Positions 14,801 through 26,700 of a stretch of 64,000 nt of DNA are shown in pieces; the first letter of the stretch is position 1, and the number at the start of each line of letters is the position of its first letter. The notes beneath the pieces were generated by a model that was not told the origin of the DNA, searched no databases, and saw only the letters and a program-made list of their open reading frames with translations. This DNA comes from Panonychus citri (Eukaryota > Arthropoda > Arachnida > Trombidiformes > Tetranychidae), in the NCBI RefSeq assembly GCF_014898815.1, contig NW_026515445.1, positions 1,550,001-1,614,000 on the forward strand, given 5' to 3'. Made by a program: the position numbers and the translations under genes.

Positions 14801-15817
14801 ATGCTTACAACAGATACTCTTGTTTAGAGAGGAAAAAGATGCAACATCAAGATGAAGATAATGAGGATGAAGATGATGATGTGGGTGATTGTGATGCACA
14901 TGATGAAGGATCTTGTTTGCTTGTTAACCTAATCTAGTTAACTGTACAGAGATGATGATGGTGATGATGAAGAAGAAAAGAAATAAAAGAAACATAAAAG
15001 ATTTTACATCTCATTGGCCATGCGTTGCATCTTCGTTGGAGATGAAGATGAAAAAACAGTAGAATCGAAAGCATCTCAAGTGTATCAAAATGCTGAGAAG
15101 AAAAAAGCAAACCTCAGGATGAAAAGGCAAGAGAAGAAAAAGAAAAATATTCCATTGATATTCAAATTAAAGGAAGAGAAAGATGCGAGAGATGATGAAG
15201 AGAGATGAGGATGAGACAAAAAAGAGAACATAATATCGATTGAATTGGTCATTGGGGGTAGAAGGTTATTCTCTTGTGAATGGAATCAAGATGAGAGATG
15301 GTTAGTAGAAAATATGGTTAAGGAAGAGAGAGAAAGAGAGAAGATGGCGTTCGAGTGATGGAAGATAAAAGATGATGAAAATGATGATGGAGATGAGGTT
15401 GATACTGTTCTTGTTTAGGGTGACTAGTTGAGTGATTTATTGGAGATGCTTCATGTTACACTCTAGTATATCCACTCATCTCTTTACGCTTCCATGAACT
15501 TATTTCCATTTCTAGTAACCATAATGTTCCTTTTATGCCAACATCTCTTTTTTTCCTCATCTTTTCTTCATCATCATCTTTTTTATTCATATTCTTATTT
15601 GTTATGGAAGAAAATTTTATCTTCTTTGCATCATTTTTCAAACTGATCCTTTTTTCATTTTTTCCTCTTTTCCTCCTTCCACTTCCTCTTCCCTTGGGTC
15701 TCTTTTTTGAGCCTTCGTTTTTATCAAAGATGAAATAAGATGAAGAGAAGATGTTTGATTGACCAGAGAGTTATTATCTTCATCAAACGCTTTTGGTCAA
15801 TAGGTCTCGATGGAGCA

Positions 15818-15844
15818 ATCATCATCATCATCATCATCATCATC
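15818..15844. repeat. (ATC)n microsatellite
   Basis: Nine ATC units in a row, the cleanest example of the TCA-type triplet repeats that fill this region. Confidence 0.95.
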
Positions 15845-17727
15845 GCCATCATCAGTCTAGTGGCTATCACCATGTTCAATATACTTTTTCTGGTTTCAAG
15901 TGATTTCAGGAAGGATCAAAAGAGACAAAAGATAATAGGTTAGGATGAGAAGTAATAACAACAACTTGCATAAAGAAGAGGAACATGATGATGATGAGGA
16001 TGCGGATAAAGATGTTAAGGGGATGTTCAGTGAAGTGCAATAAAACACAAAGGGTTTTCTACTTGATAGAAACTGTTATTGCACAGAGAGAAGAAGATAA
16101 TGATGAGGATGCTGAGAAGATGTGGAAAGATACACAATTTATTGTTCATGATGAAACCAGAAAAATGATGATCGAATTGGCTAAATTATATTATCATCGA
16201 CTAATTTGATGAAGGAGATGAAAACAAAAGAAATACAAAATGTCTAAATCAAGAAAACATCGCAACAGTCAAGATGAAAATCAATCTAAAAGTGAAATGA
16301 GTAAAAAAAATTGAATTAATTGTCAGTTTAACCGAAAGAAACTTATTCTGTTGAATTATCTTCGGTGTAATTCATTTGGATATTCTGACACTGTGAAAGA
16401 TTAATTTGAATCATTAGCATCATTAACATGATGTTTGTCCTATTTTCGATCTATTAATTTAAATTAATTATCTTCTTTTGTCTATTTAATTAAATTTTCT
16501 AATCAATTTTTCGATCAGTTTTTGTTTCGTTGAACAAAAAGTATTAATAAAAATATTCGCAAATGTTGTTTACACATAAAGTCAATTAATTAAATATCTA
16601 AACAACTCAATCGATTATCATGAGCAATAAATGGAAGTTAATTAAATGTCCAAATGATCATTTTCCCATGTACATTACCAGGAACATAAGAATTACAATG
16701 TTTCATTTGATTGTTACACTTTGATTGCAATTTAAGCTTCTAATCAATAATTTTAACGGTTAAATGCGAAAAGTGATCATGTTAGAATTGGTGAAAATGG
16801 TGTGCAACTTGTAATGTCCTTTTCTCCTTCCAATTGTCATTGTTTTTATGGTGACAAAATTGAAGTGAATTAAATAATCAAGTAAATGAGGCAAATCTCA
16901 TATCATCCATTTCCCTTAGTACATTTTGATTCCCGTTAGGATAAACATTAATACAGTAAACAACGAGACTCTACATGGAAGATTAACTCGAGCAAATCCA
17001 ATAAATTTCTTCATCAATGGTTCCCTTGAGTTGCTTTTCTTTTACAGAATTTCCAGAATACTTATCTTCTTCTTCTTCTTCTTATCATGATTTCTTATTA
17101 TCATCAACCTTTAATCAGAACTAAGTGATCAGACAAATGGATTCACTTGGTGTTAGTCGCTTTTAAATTAATTTACTCTTATTCTTAATTCTTGTCAGTC
17201 TTTTCCATTTCGATCTCAATCCAAAGTGAATAGATTAACAAGCTCCATGTGAAATCTCAAGATCTCTCGTCCTTTTGTTCATCACGTTAATTTATCTCAA
17301 CAATTAAATTACTATTCAAGATTGATCAACATTTTCAGTTCTTTAATCAGTGTGAGAGAAGAGAAATAAGTAGAAAACATTAGAGACCAGAGAACCTTTG
17401 GTGGAATGATGCTCAGTAATTACCACAGAAATGATCAAGATGAGTAAACATACCAATCGAAATTCTTGTGATTCCATTCACTGAATTTCTGTAGAATCTT
17501 TTGTTAAACCACATTTCCATTGACAGAATTCATTACTTTTCACTGAGAATACAAAAAGCAACTAACATTATGAGCGATGTTCAGTTAATTGTCTCAAGTC
17601 ATTCGGTTTTATGAACCACATTAAACAATTAAATTTAATGACTGAATTTATTTCTCTCTTTATGCTTAAACTATTCAGTTGATTTCTTTGTCTTCTATTG
17701 ATGATAATTTATTTCAATTCTATTTCT

Positions 17728-17741
17728 ATTTTCTTTTACAG
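17728..17741 (+). other. Splice acceptor before the PRDM8-like coding exon
   Basis: A T-rich tract ending in TTTTACAG precedes the ATG by 23 bases. It implies at least one upstream exon, which I could not place in the repeat-rich 11 kb to the left. Confidence 0.65.
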
Positions 17742-17764
17742 ATATCAGTTCGAAGGGATCGAAA

Positions 17765-19489
17765 ATGACTGAAGGAAAAAACGGTTCGTCGGATAATCCT
17801 GAGAATGTTAAGAATGACCTTACTGGTTGTTGTGTTAAATCGCGATTACCGAAAGATATGAAGATCAAATGTGGTCAATTATTCGGACCATTTGCTGACC
17901 CACTTCAGTGGTTGGCGATTAAATGTACAGAACCTTCGATGATCAATAACATGAATAATCTTGATAGAAAATCAGCTGATCTTTTCAATAAAATCGACGT
18001 TGCCAGAGATCCAAAAGAACAAAATATGGAGATAATTCTTGTAAATGGCCAATTCTATTTCCGATCAACTGTTTCAATCGATGCTTCATCCTCATCATCC
18101 TCGTCTTGTTCCTCTTCATCTTCTTCCAACAATAATTCCAGCAAACTATTGGCCTGGTTCGATGATGATCTCAATTCAAGATTACCTTTGGCATCAATGG
18201 CAACTCTCAATGGCTCGAAAAGATATTATTGTAGTTTATGTAATCAAATATCTCTTTATCCGAATCCAGTTATAATCCATATATTGTTTGAATGTCCAAA
18301 AAGACATGAGATCTTAGTTCCTTACATGAAAACGAAGCAATCAAATGATCAGCGTGAAATTAAGCGGGAATCGTCATCAACTACTGGATCATCTTCTAGT
18401 TCATTAATGTCAACTAAAGCATCTTCATCATCATCAACGACAATGACGAAAACAACACCAACAACAGTTACTGCAACGAAGAAGAGGAGTTTCGATATTG
18501 ATTCATTGGTTAATGATGATAAATTCACTGATGATGCAGGTAAAAAGAGTCGATTACATTCTGAAATGTTGTCAGAATTCAATGCCAACAATTATCACCA
18601 TCTTACAGAATCATTCCCTTTACTCAATTCTCTTTCACCTTTAAGCCTGACATCGTCTTCCAATCGATTAATATCACCGCCATCTCCGAATAGTCAACCA
18701 AGTGCTTTTCGCAAAGTTGACAAAACGAATCGCCAATCAAGTGGAATCAATCATACACTTAATCATAGTATACCTTCACATCAATCTTCACAATTAACTA
18801 ATCATCAACCTTCACCTTCACATCAGTTTGATTTTGCTTCATTAACGTCACTTTATAGTAGAGGATTAAATTGTGATCTGACATCATCTCTATTCCCTGG
18901 TCATCCGAGTTTTGTGCCAACAGGATTGACTAATCCACTTTTATCTCCAACCCAACCTCCCACTCCATCATCATCATCTTCAGGCTCATCAATTCAAGCT
19001 CCAGGTTCCCATTTGTTTGCTGCAGCCGCGGCCGCCGCAGCAGCAGCCGCATCGATAGCGGGACCAATTCCTTCATCCCCATCGCCTTCTCCTTCTGGGA
19101 GAGGTGAAAGTGTCACCGGTGGGACAGGAGGACCAGGGGCTGGATCAATAGTCTCTTCAGCTGTCCCAACATCTTCCCCATCACCTTCATCATCAGTAAC
19201 TGGAAACAATTCGAGCAATTCCAAATCAATGATTCCACCGTCACTGTTACCATTTTTACCTCCATCATTAGCAGCATTGTCTTTCCCTCAGACAAATTGG
19301 TGTGCGAAATGTAATGCAACATTTAGAATGACCTCCGACCTTGTTTATCACATGAGAAGTCACCATAAGAAGGAATTTACAACTGACCCATTGAAAAAGA
19401 AACGAGAAGAAAAATTAAGATGCAATATTTGTGGTGAATCGTTCAGAGAGAGACATCATTTAACTCGGCATATGACTAGTCATCAATGA
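17765..19489 (+). CDS. PRDM8: PRDM8-like PR-domain/C2H2 zinc-finger transcription regulator
   Basis: One open exon of 574 codons. The C-terminus has two C2H2 fingers: C513/C516/H529/H533 (WCAKCNATFRMTSDLVYHMR) and C553/C556/H569/H573 (CNICGESFRERHHLTRHM). The FRMTSDLVYHMRSHHKKE and FRERHHL.RHMTSH wording is that of vertebrate PRDM8 and ZNF488. An earlier C2HC finger lies at C156, C159, H172, C177. Residues about 38-137 look like a degenerate PR (SET-like) domain: GQLFGPF near its start, and EIILVNGQFYFRS then SKLLAWFDDDL near its end, split by a Ser/Asn tract at about 107-127. The middle is Ser/Pro-rich with an 11-residue polyalanine tract encoded near 19018-19050. PRDM8 represses transcription in neurons and retina. 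A good acceptor ends at 17741, and the frame is open from there to the ATG, so upstream coding sequence is possible. Confidence 0.82.
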   Translation: MTEGKNGSSDNPENVKNDLTGCCVKSRLPKDMKIKCGQLFGPFADPLQWLAIKCTEPSMINNMNNLDRKSADLFNKIDVARDPKEQNMEIILVNGQFYFRSTVSIDASSSSSSSCSSSSSSNNNSSKLLAWFDDDLNSRLPLASMATLNGSKRYYCSLCNQISLYPNPVIIHILFECPKRHEILVPYMKTKQSNDQREIKRESSSTTGSSSSSLMSTKASSSSSTTMTKTTPTTVTATKKRSFDIDSLVNDDKFTDDAGKKSRLHSEMLSEFNANNYHHLTESFPLLNSLSPLSLTSSSNRLISPPSPNSQPSAFRKVDKTNRQSSGINHTLNHSIPSHQSSQLTNHQPSPSHQFDFASLTSLYSRGLNCDLTSSLFPGHPSFVPTGLTNPLLSPTQPPTPSSSSSGSSIQAPGSHLFAAAAAAAAAAASIAGPIPSSPSPSPSGRGESVTGGTGGPGAGSIVSSAVPTSSPSPSSSVTGNNSSNSKSMIPPSLLPFLPPSLAALSFPQTNWCAKCNATFRMTSDLVYHMRSHHKKEFTTDPLKKKREEKLRCNICGESFRERHHLTRHMTSHQ

Positions 19490-20222
19490 GTATTTCATGG
19501 AGACAATCAATTCACCAACTCAACTGACATGATGCAAATTAATTAATTGCGACATTTTTACATATTTTCATCTTTTTAGTTCATTGTTTCCATTGATTTG
19601 AAAATCGTTCCACTCTTCTAGTCAATTAGAATCAAAATCTGACATTTAATCTTCAATCCTCGGAATAGAAACAAACAATTATCATTTCACCGACAAAATT
19701 ATGTACAGTTTTTGATTTTTAAAAAAGAATCAATTCCATCTAAACGGCGAATAAATCTTATCGAATTGTCTTATTGCAATGATGAATTAAATTCAAACCA
19801 AATATTATGTTCATATTTGTTTTCTCATTACAGTAAAAGTTTTTATCCGAATATTAAATTGTTTTGGTTCGGGTATTTGAAGATTTAAGTGTTCAAATAA
19901 AGGAAAAGAATTTTTTTTCAATTCATCAACCAAATGATATTTTCGAGTTTCGACGAATTTTCCCAACCGTATGAGCGAAAATTGTTCGCCCTGAAAAACA
20001 CGAAACACTGAGAATAATCAACTAGAGCCCGTGAGGTTTGATTATAGACTAGGATACGGAGAAAATTAAATCTTATGATACGATAAATGAACGCTCATAT
20101 TATTACGAAGCGAAATGGTGCAGTTAATAAGTCAAACTAATTCGGGAATCATATCGATAGTAACTGAATTTGATATGGAAAAATCAAAATTAATTTAACA
20201 ATTTTAATCAATAAAGAATAAG
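19490..20222. other. Convergent 3' spacer between the PRDM8-like gene and RRP9
   Basis: It holds the 3' UTRs of both genes. An AATAAA on the plus strand at 19750-19755 is a candidate poly(A) signal for the PRDM8-like transcript. No other gene is seen; the minus-strand frame at 19811-20008 has no recognisable content. Confidence 0.5.
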
Positions 20223-21782
20223 TTATAGTTGATGATTACTTAATTTCAACATTGGAATAATCATTATTGAGTTTTTAGCTTCTTTTAAATTCCACCAACG
20301 ACCCAGTCTATGCTCTCTTCCAATGCCAGCGACGAGATAATCGCCATCATTGACGAATTGTAAGCAATTAACAACACCAACCTGATGAATGAAATGAATG
20401 AAATCGATTGAATCAATTAATCAATAATCTACGAAGTTCTTAATTGAAACTTACCACAGGAATGGTGAATATAAGTTCAAATTTGGTAAAACCAGGAGCA
20501 CATTGCCAAACTCTGATGTGTCCATCTTTGGATCCTGATGATTCAGATAAATGAGCTTCATTGAGAGATTTATTGAAATAATTCAGAAGGTTGATTCTTA
20601 CCTGTGGCGAAAAGGTCAGTATTCACTGCAGTAGCTAACGAAACAATCCAATTAGCTGTAGAACTTTCTTCCCCATGAGCTAATTTACTCGTAAAGATTG
20701 CATTTTTTTTCACGTTTCCATAGAGACTGATGATTCTGTAGATGAAAATGATGAAAGAGAGAATTGAGTAAAGTCACTCGAATATGTGAATGAATAAGAA
20801 TCGTGAAAAACGACATACCCATCATCACCAACTGATATAAAATGATCTTCGTCGATATATTTGACATGATCGATTGATCCTTTGTGTCCATAAAATACTA
20901 ATTGTGATTCTTCAACAATCTTCCAAATACGAAGCGAAAGGTCAATTCCACCAGAAGTAATTGGCTTTTCTTTTAACCCACAATCGATCGATGTGACTTT
21001 GTCTTGGTGACCAAACAGAGTTTCAACATAACAAAGATCATCGACATTCCAAACTTTGACCGTTTTATCCGATGAACAACTGTAAAGAGTATGAGCCGCT
21101 CGACGGAAGGCAAGTCCGTTAACTTCCCCACGATGGCCTTTGAATGTATGAACGAATTTCATATCACTAGTATTCCAAATGTTTATAATTTCATTTTTAC
21201 ATCCTGTTGCTAGGAATTTGGAATCACTAGAAATGGCGATAGCGTTGATCACACACGTATGACCAACATGATCTTTATCCCCTTTACGACCTCCGGGAAT
21301 AGTTTTTAGCTTTTTACAGTTGATGAAATCCCATTTAACTATGGAACCATCTTTGCTTGCAGAGTAAATGAATTTACCATCGGAAGAAACAACCAGACAG
21401 GTAACAGATAATTTGTGGCCATTTTTAAGGACTTTAGTATTATCTAAATCGGGTCCAGTTAAAGTATCAGCTACTTTCTTGTGGATTCTGATGATTTTCT
21501 CATTATCCTGGTTGGAAAATTCTTGTAAATACTTTTTCGCTAACCTTAACCTCTTTTGGGCTGGAGTCTCATCAATCTCTGCTTCCTCATCTTCCTCGTC
21601 TTCATCTTCATCAGAAGAACTGTAATCTTCTAAATCTTCCTGGACAATTTTTTCCTTTTCCAATTGACGTTTTCTAACTGAAACCAAAACAAAACCAACA
21701 ATAAATTAGAATCAACAATTCACTAAGTCTAAATGTTCGAGTAAAATAGACAAGATATCAGAAGATTTTCATACTTACTCAT
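20223..21782 (-). CDS. RRP9: U3 snoRNP WD40 protein RRP9 (U3-55K)
   Basis: Five coding exons: 21779-21782, 20819-21677, 20602-20735, 20455-20534 and 20223-20381. All phases agree and give 411 residues. The first coding exon holds only ATG plus one base before GTAAGTATG. The N-terminus is basic then acidic (DSSDEDEDEEDEEAEIDE type), followed by KRLRLAKKYLQEF, which matches the RLAK.YL signature of RRP9. WD40 repeats follow, including SVTCLVVSSDGKFIYSASKD, SGLAFRR-type GEVNGLAFRRAAHTLYSCSSD, VETLFGHQD and EESQLVFYGHKGSID. The tail GIGREHRLGRWWNLKEAKNS is diagnostic. The protein binds U3 snoRNA box B/C and is needed for early 18S pre-rRNA cleavage in the nucleolus. The gene is complete and looks ordinary; it is convergent with the PRDM8-like gene. 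Confidence 0.95.
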
Positions 21783-22153
21783 ATTCAGCCACAAGTCAAA
21801 TTTAAAAAGAGATGAAAAACAAAAAGATACGAAGACGATTAATTAAATTAAATTAAATTAAATTAAATTGCGAAAACATTAACTTCACTTGGAACGTGTT
21901 TTTGATTCTAATTCAAAGCTCGGTGACCAAGGCAACCGAACATGTGTCTGTTCAAATTGGAACTTGTAGTTACTTGAGAAAGAACAAGATGGAGCCACAA
22001 AGTGAACAATTAATGACTTTTAATGAATTTAGATTATAATTGTTATCGGTACAATAGTTGGTTAATTACATTTAATTAAGTAGATTTTGGTGTTGATAGA
22101 AAAATAAGAGGAAAAGGAAGAGAATTGCGAATCGACTGAACTTGAATAGTCGT
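21783..22153. other. Spacer with RRP9 promoter and CRAL-TRIO gene 3' end
   Basis: About 370 bp between two minus-strand genes. It contains a (TTAAA)n pentanucleotide run at about 21839-21869. Nothing else is recognised. Confidence 0.5.
21839..21869. repeat. (TTAAA)n pentanucleotide repeat
   Basis: About six tandem TTAAA/AATTA units just upstream of RRP9. Confidence 0.9.
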
Positions 22154-23140
22154 TCAATCGAAATAATTTTCCAAATCTTCGAGTTTAATTAACTTTTTTC
22201 CTGCTTTCGCTAATTCATCTTCGTGTTTCTTGAGTTCGGTCGCATAAAGTTTGTAGACTTCATCGATATCTGATTTACTGTATCCTCGCGATTCACCAAC
22301 GTCTCTTAAAGTTGGAAATGCACTGGTGTCCAGGAGATAAGGCTCTTTGCACCTTCCACCCATGTATTCAGGTACATTGTCCAAGCCGATTATGTCGTCG
22401 ATAGAATCTTTGTCGATGAAAATGATCTTGTCTCGTGTTTTCTTTGGTATGATTGGAGATAGTAACTTGAATAACCATCGGAGAGAAACTGGGAACTCAT
22501 AGAAAGCCACATAAGCATAAAGATCGGGATAATGGATATCACGAAGTTTAATCATCTCTTTGATCAATTCAATGTCAACCATTGAAGTATCGAAGACGAA
22601 ATCTCGACAATCATTTATGAAGCCAAATCGTCGACCGTATTGAGACACTTTAACGGAAACTCTCTCGGCAAAGTAGATCGCTGTCTCAACGACCAAGGGG
22701 CGAAACTTTTTCGGCGGCATTGGAATCGCTCGTGTGTAGATTGTTGGTGTTCCATTTTTATCTCGAACATAAACATGAAAAGCTCGAATATCAGCGATTT
22801 CACGAGGAATAGATACTGCGTTTATGCTCATTTGATTGATTCGATTCTCTTTTCGCCATCGAAGTGATTTCCTTAGTGTTTTCAGAGACGCTTCCAAATG
22901 TCCATCATGTTGACGAAGAAATCGAAAGATGTAAATATCATTTGACTCGAGACGTTCGACATCCTCCAAAGCGAACGACTTGGGGTCATTTTTGGCTTCA
23001 AAGAGCATAATCTCTCGAATGGCCTCTATCTTGATTCGATCATCAGGACCGATTTTGTAAAAGGCCAAATCTTCACGAAACGTTTGGGCGTTAATGTTAT
23101 TATATTGGCTAGAAAGATGAAAAAAATCTTTGAATTTCAT
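22154..23140 (-). CDS. CRAL-TRIO (Sec14-like) lipid-binding protein
   Basis: Single exon, 328 residues from the first ATG (MKFKDFFHLSSQYN). The frame upstream has no other ATG before a stop. An N-terminal helical CRAL-TRIO-N segment (IYIFRFLRQHDGHLEASLKT, then LRWRKENRI) is followed by the lipid-binding core: GFINDCRDFVFDTSMVDIEL, YPDLYAYVAFYEFPVSLRWL, IPKKTRDKIIFIDKD and the closing PEYMGG. Proteins of this fold carry phospholipids, tocopherol or retinoids. The pattern is closest to the CRAL-TRIO domain of MOSPD2, but there is no MSP domain or membrane anchor here, so a subfamily name is not justified. The sequence TTTCTAG at about 23109 could be an acceptor, so the first 12 residues might be replaced by an upstream exon that I did not find. 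Confidence 0.85.
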   Translation of the reverse strand: MKFKDFFHLSSQYNNINAQTFREDLAFYKIGPDDRIKIEAIREIMLFEAKNDPKSFALEDVERLESNDIYIFRFLRQHDGHLEASLKTLRKSLRWRKENRINQMSINAVSIPREIADIRAFHVYVRDKNGTPTIYTRAIPMPPKKFRPLVVETAIYFAERVSVKVSQYGRRFGFINDCRDFVFDTSMVDIELIKEMIKLRDIHYPDLYAYVAFYEFPVSLRWLFKLLSPIIPKKTRDKIIFIDKDSIDDIIGLDNVPEYMGGRCKEPYLLDTSAFPTLRDVGESRGYSKSDIDEVYKLYATELKKHEDELAKAGKKLIKLEDLENYFD

Positions 23141-23737
23141 GATAAACAAGTTTGAAGAATTGAAGAAATCACTTGGATCAATTGGACAAAACACTACAAT
23201 TGATTTCGATTGTTAACTTGATGACATTTATATCTTCATCTTGAAGTATCCCTGTGAGTTAATTCACATAATAAGGTCCACCCCTTTTACCATGTATCAC
23301 GAACATACAACAATAGAATTGATGTTTGAAGTACAATGAATTGTAATTGAAGGAATAACCATCGTCACAATTAAGGTAAATTTTCATAAAAATCTTATTC
23401 TTTATGGTCTCTTCTACCCTAAGGGCTTTCAAACCATCATCACATCGCAAATCAACAATAAATACTCGTGATGATTAACATAATGTCTATGGTTCGATGT
23501 TTGTTTTCTATGGGTAATTTGAATTTCTTAACGTTTTTCATTCGGTTCATTGGATCTACACTCACGATCCACTGAAATTCACAATTAAATCAACATCTAT
23601 TTTCGGAGTCTAACTTTTGCTACAATGAATTTAACTTTCTCTTGATTAACTTTTTCCTAATTGTTATCATCAGTCTTTTATTAATAAATGAGCGGACATG
23701 ACTGATCAGTCAAATTATAATTAACTTAATCAATTTG

Positions 23738-23765
23738 ATCACTCACTTCAATTGAAGTGAGTGAT
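23738..23765. repeat. Perfect 28-bp palindrome
   Basis: The 14-base arm atcactcacttcaa is followed at once by its exact reverse complement, with no loop. It could be a binding site for a dimeric factor or chance in AT-rich DNA. Confidence 0.85.
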
Positions 23766-26700
23766 AATTAATTATCAATGAGTCTTAACTCTGAGAGCTT
23801 CTAATTAGTTTAATAAATTATTAAGCATTTGATTACTACCAATTCACTGACGATTAATGAATGGCGATACTTATTGAGCAATTGAATACTTAATAACATC
23901 AAATGGCAAACAAATAATTTCCGATTAACCTTGATAATCACTTTTAATTTAACTTTTTTCTCTCGTGATTGACCAACAATCAATTATAATTGTATTGAAA
24001 AATTAAAATATGGATACAATTTGATTTGATCGATAGTAAATAAGCTTGACCTCCAGATCTTCAATCAAATTGTTCATATTTTGTTTATTCACTTAACTAA
24101 CAATAAGTTAATCAAATAGTTAAATTGTCTTAAAATCCTTTTCAATCAACAATCTAGTCTTCACAAACCTTCAAAATCAATCAACAAGTGGACACAAAGA
24201 TGACCTTAACTAAGAAACAAACAAATTAATTGGAGATTTACTTCCTTATTGTTACTAAAATTAAACCGAAACAAGTAAATTAATCAATTAATTGAATGAT
24301 GGATTCATTTGAAATTAACAAATAGCCTGAAGCGATTCCACATCTATTAATATTTGAATAATACTAGAGAAAATTTCTCTATGACGACAATTAGATTTAC
24401 CAACTCTTGTAATTAATCTTTGATTAAATACTTAGATAATAATTGTAATCAAATAGCATGCGAACAATTTGAGATATTTAATTACAATTCTGTTGAAAGA
24501 TGACATTAAATCGTGAAGAGAACGAGTGATCTATTGTTCATATAATCTCACCAATTCGATTCTTAATTAATTAATCAATTATCTCGAGAAAAAAAAGTTC
24601 TGAAGTTTTATCGAAGGTTAAATTTACATGAACCTTTTAATCAACAATTTGTGCATCATCATCAATTACAGTTAACCAAATTAATTTCATCTCCATCATT
24701 CCAAGGTTAGGTAAACTCTTGGGAGTGAGTTTTTTATCAACAAGCTCAGAGATTACCAAAGGTAATAATATAACGATCATCTCTACTGTAAATCTTTTAC
24801 TTTCATCACAATTAAATTAATCAATCATTGTTATCATCATTTAGTATCAACGATCAATGATTATCATCATAACAACAGATAAATTATTATATAAATCACA
24901 TGAAATAATCTCATGTTGTATAACTCAATATGAGCACAATATTATCTAATATAAATGTTTATCTATGTTTTAGATTTCTCATTGATTATCAAACTGATTA
25001 AGGTATTCCAAGTAAACAATTAAAGTTGATTAATTTAGTTTATTATGATACGTTTCTCTCAGAAATCAATTGATTAATGATACACAAAGGAGATTGAGAT
25101 CTATCAAAAAGAAAATGATAACTTACCTTTTTAAGATGAAAAATCTTTTGATTTTTTCCATAATTCACCTCGTAATTAATAGATTGTTACTATTAGTTAG
25201 TAATAGTATTGAAATTAAAGTGTCAAGTGAATAAATTAAATTGTTACTTGTTGATTACTGGGATCGTTTTCTGAATCACTTAAATTATCTGTGATAAATT
25301 AAAGAAAAACTTTAGTTAATTAATTGCACAGAATTTGATTGAATGAAAGATGAATTGTAAGTGACACTTTTGATGTTTCAATACACAGAAAAGTAATTAG
25401 AACTACTGATCATCGATTAATGAATCACAATTGCAATGATCAAATTATTTAATTGGATTAGTTAGAAATTAACAGAAATGATTTACTTTTGATGTTCGAT
25501 GAAGTTTTCAGATTAGTTCAATAGTTTCACTCGTTACTTTCTACTAACGAAAAGCTCAATTTACTCAGAGTAATGGAAAATGAGTGTTAATTGTTCTAAT
25601 ATAAACTCGAATGTGATTTTGATTAGAATGATGATCGAGCGAAAATATTATCAGACATGATCAATGAAATCGTTTCTCTCTCTCTTTGTCTCCCTTTCTC
25701 TTCATCTTGATTAGTTGTTCGATCAGTTGATGTTCTTGATATTTAATTTCATTGGTGTTTAAGGGAAACCCAATCAGTTGATGATGACAATCTAATTAAT
25801 TTGAGTAGAACAAGATAATAATTAGACCTGAAGCGAATCGAAAAACTTACAAAACAATGTTACTTAATCTCCATGCAAGTTAATTGATTACATTGGAATT
25901 TCTCTGATTCTTGATTAATTGTTTTCATTTCTTTTCCATCAAAATTTCTCATTCTTTTCATTTGATTGTTTCGTAATTAACACTAACCAGTGGAACCTGA
26001 TTTACGAATCATGCGACAACTTGGACTTTTCGGTGTAATTAATTGAAAAGTTCTTTTAATTTCTTTTTAATTTCTTATTAATTGATCTTTTCGATTTTAT
26101 TTTATTTGTACTTCGATAACCTTGTTCACTTCATGTGCCAATCCCTTTAAGTCGTTGACAAGGCGGTTGATGAGCGTTTCAATTCTGACAATTAGTTCCT
26201 TAACTTGATTGTTCATTTTTCTTTTACAATTATAATTGTCATCTATTTTCATTGACACAATAGTCGCGGTTTCAACAGTTTCAAATTATTCAGTAGAATC
26301 CAGTGATTTCTTCATAATTGGACAAAAGTATTACATTGATTAACCAAAGAGTCAAAAACGACAATCGCTTCAGTGATTAATTAAATCATAATGATATTCA
26401 TGAGTCCATATGGCTTACTCAATAGGGAAATAAAAAGTAATTAAGAACCAAATTATCTTTGTAAATGTCAATATAGAATTTGTAATTGACTCATACAATG
26501 TAGCGAAATGATTTCTAATCAATTTTCATCATTGACTTTTTCCCCAAAAGTTAATCCTCAAGGCTTTTAATGGAATCCTCATTGATTGGTTCGGAGCAAT
26601 TTCGATTCAACGGTTAACATGAACAATTTAATCAGTAATTTATATCATCATTATATCAATTTAATCTCTTAACTAAGAGATGATCGAACAACAATTCATC

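Larger units (their letters stand above)
6298..17741. other. Gene-poor region, 11.4 kb, rich in TCA/TGA and CT/GA repeats
   Basis: It lies between the divergent ankyrin and PRDM8-like genes, so it should hold both promoters and probably an upstream non-coding exon of the latter. The composition is dominated by degenerate TCATC/GATGA triplets and by poly-pyrimidine or poly-purine tracts. Open frames here, up to 150 codons at 7684-8136, are made of Ser/His/Leu/Ile-rich translations of these repeats and show no domain. I support no gene in it. Confidence 0.6.

Noticed and set aside
18994..19322. Antisense frames across the PRDM8-like exon
   Set aside because: Shadows of the Ser/Pro/Ala-rich coding strand; the sense frame has conserved zinc fingers.
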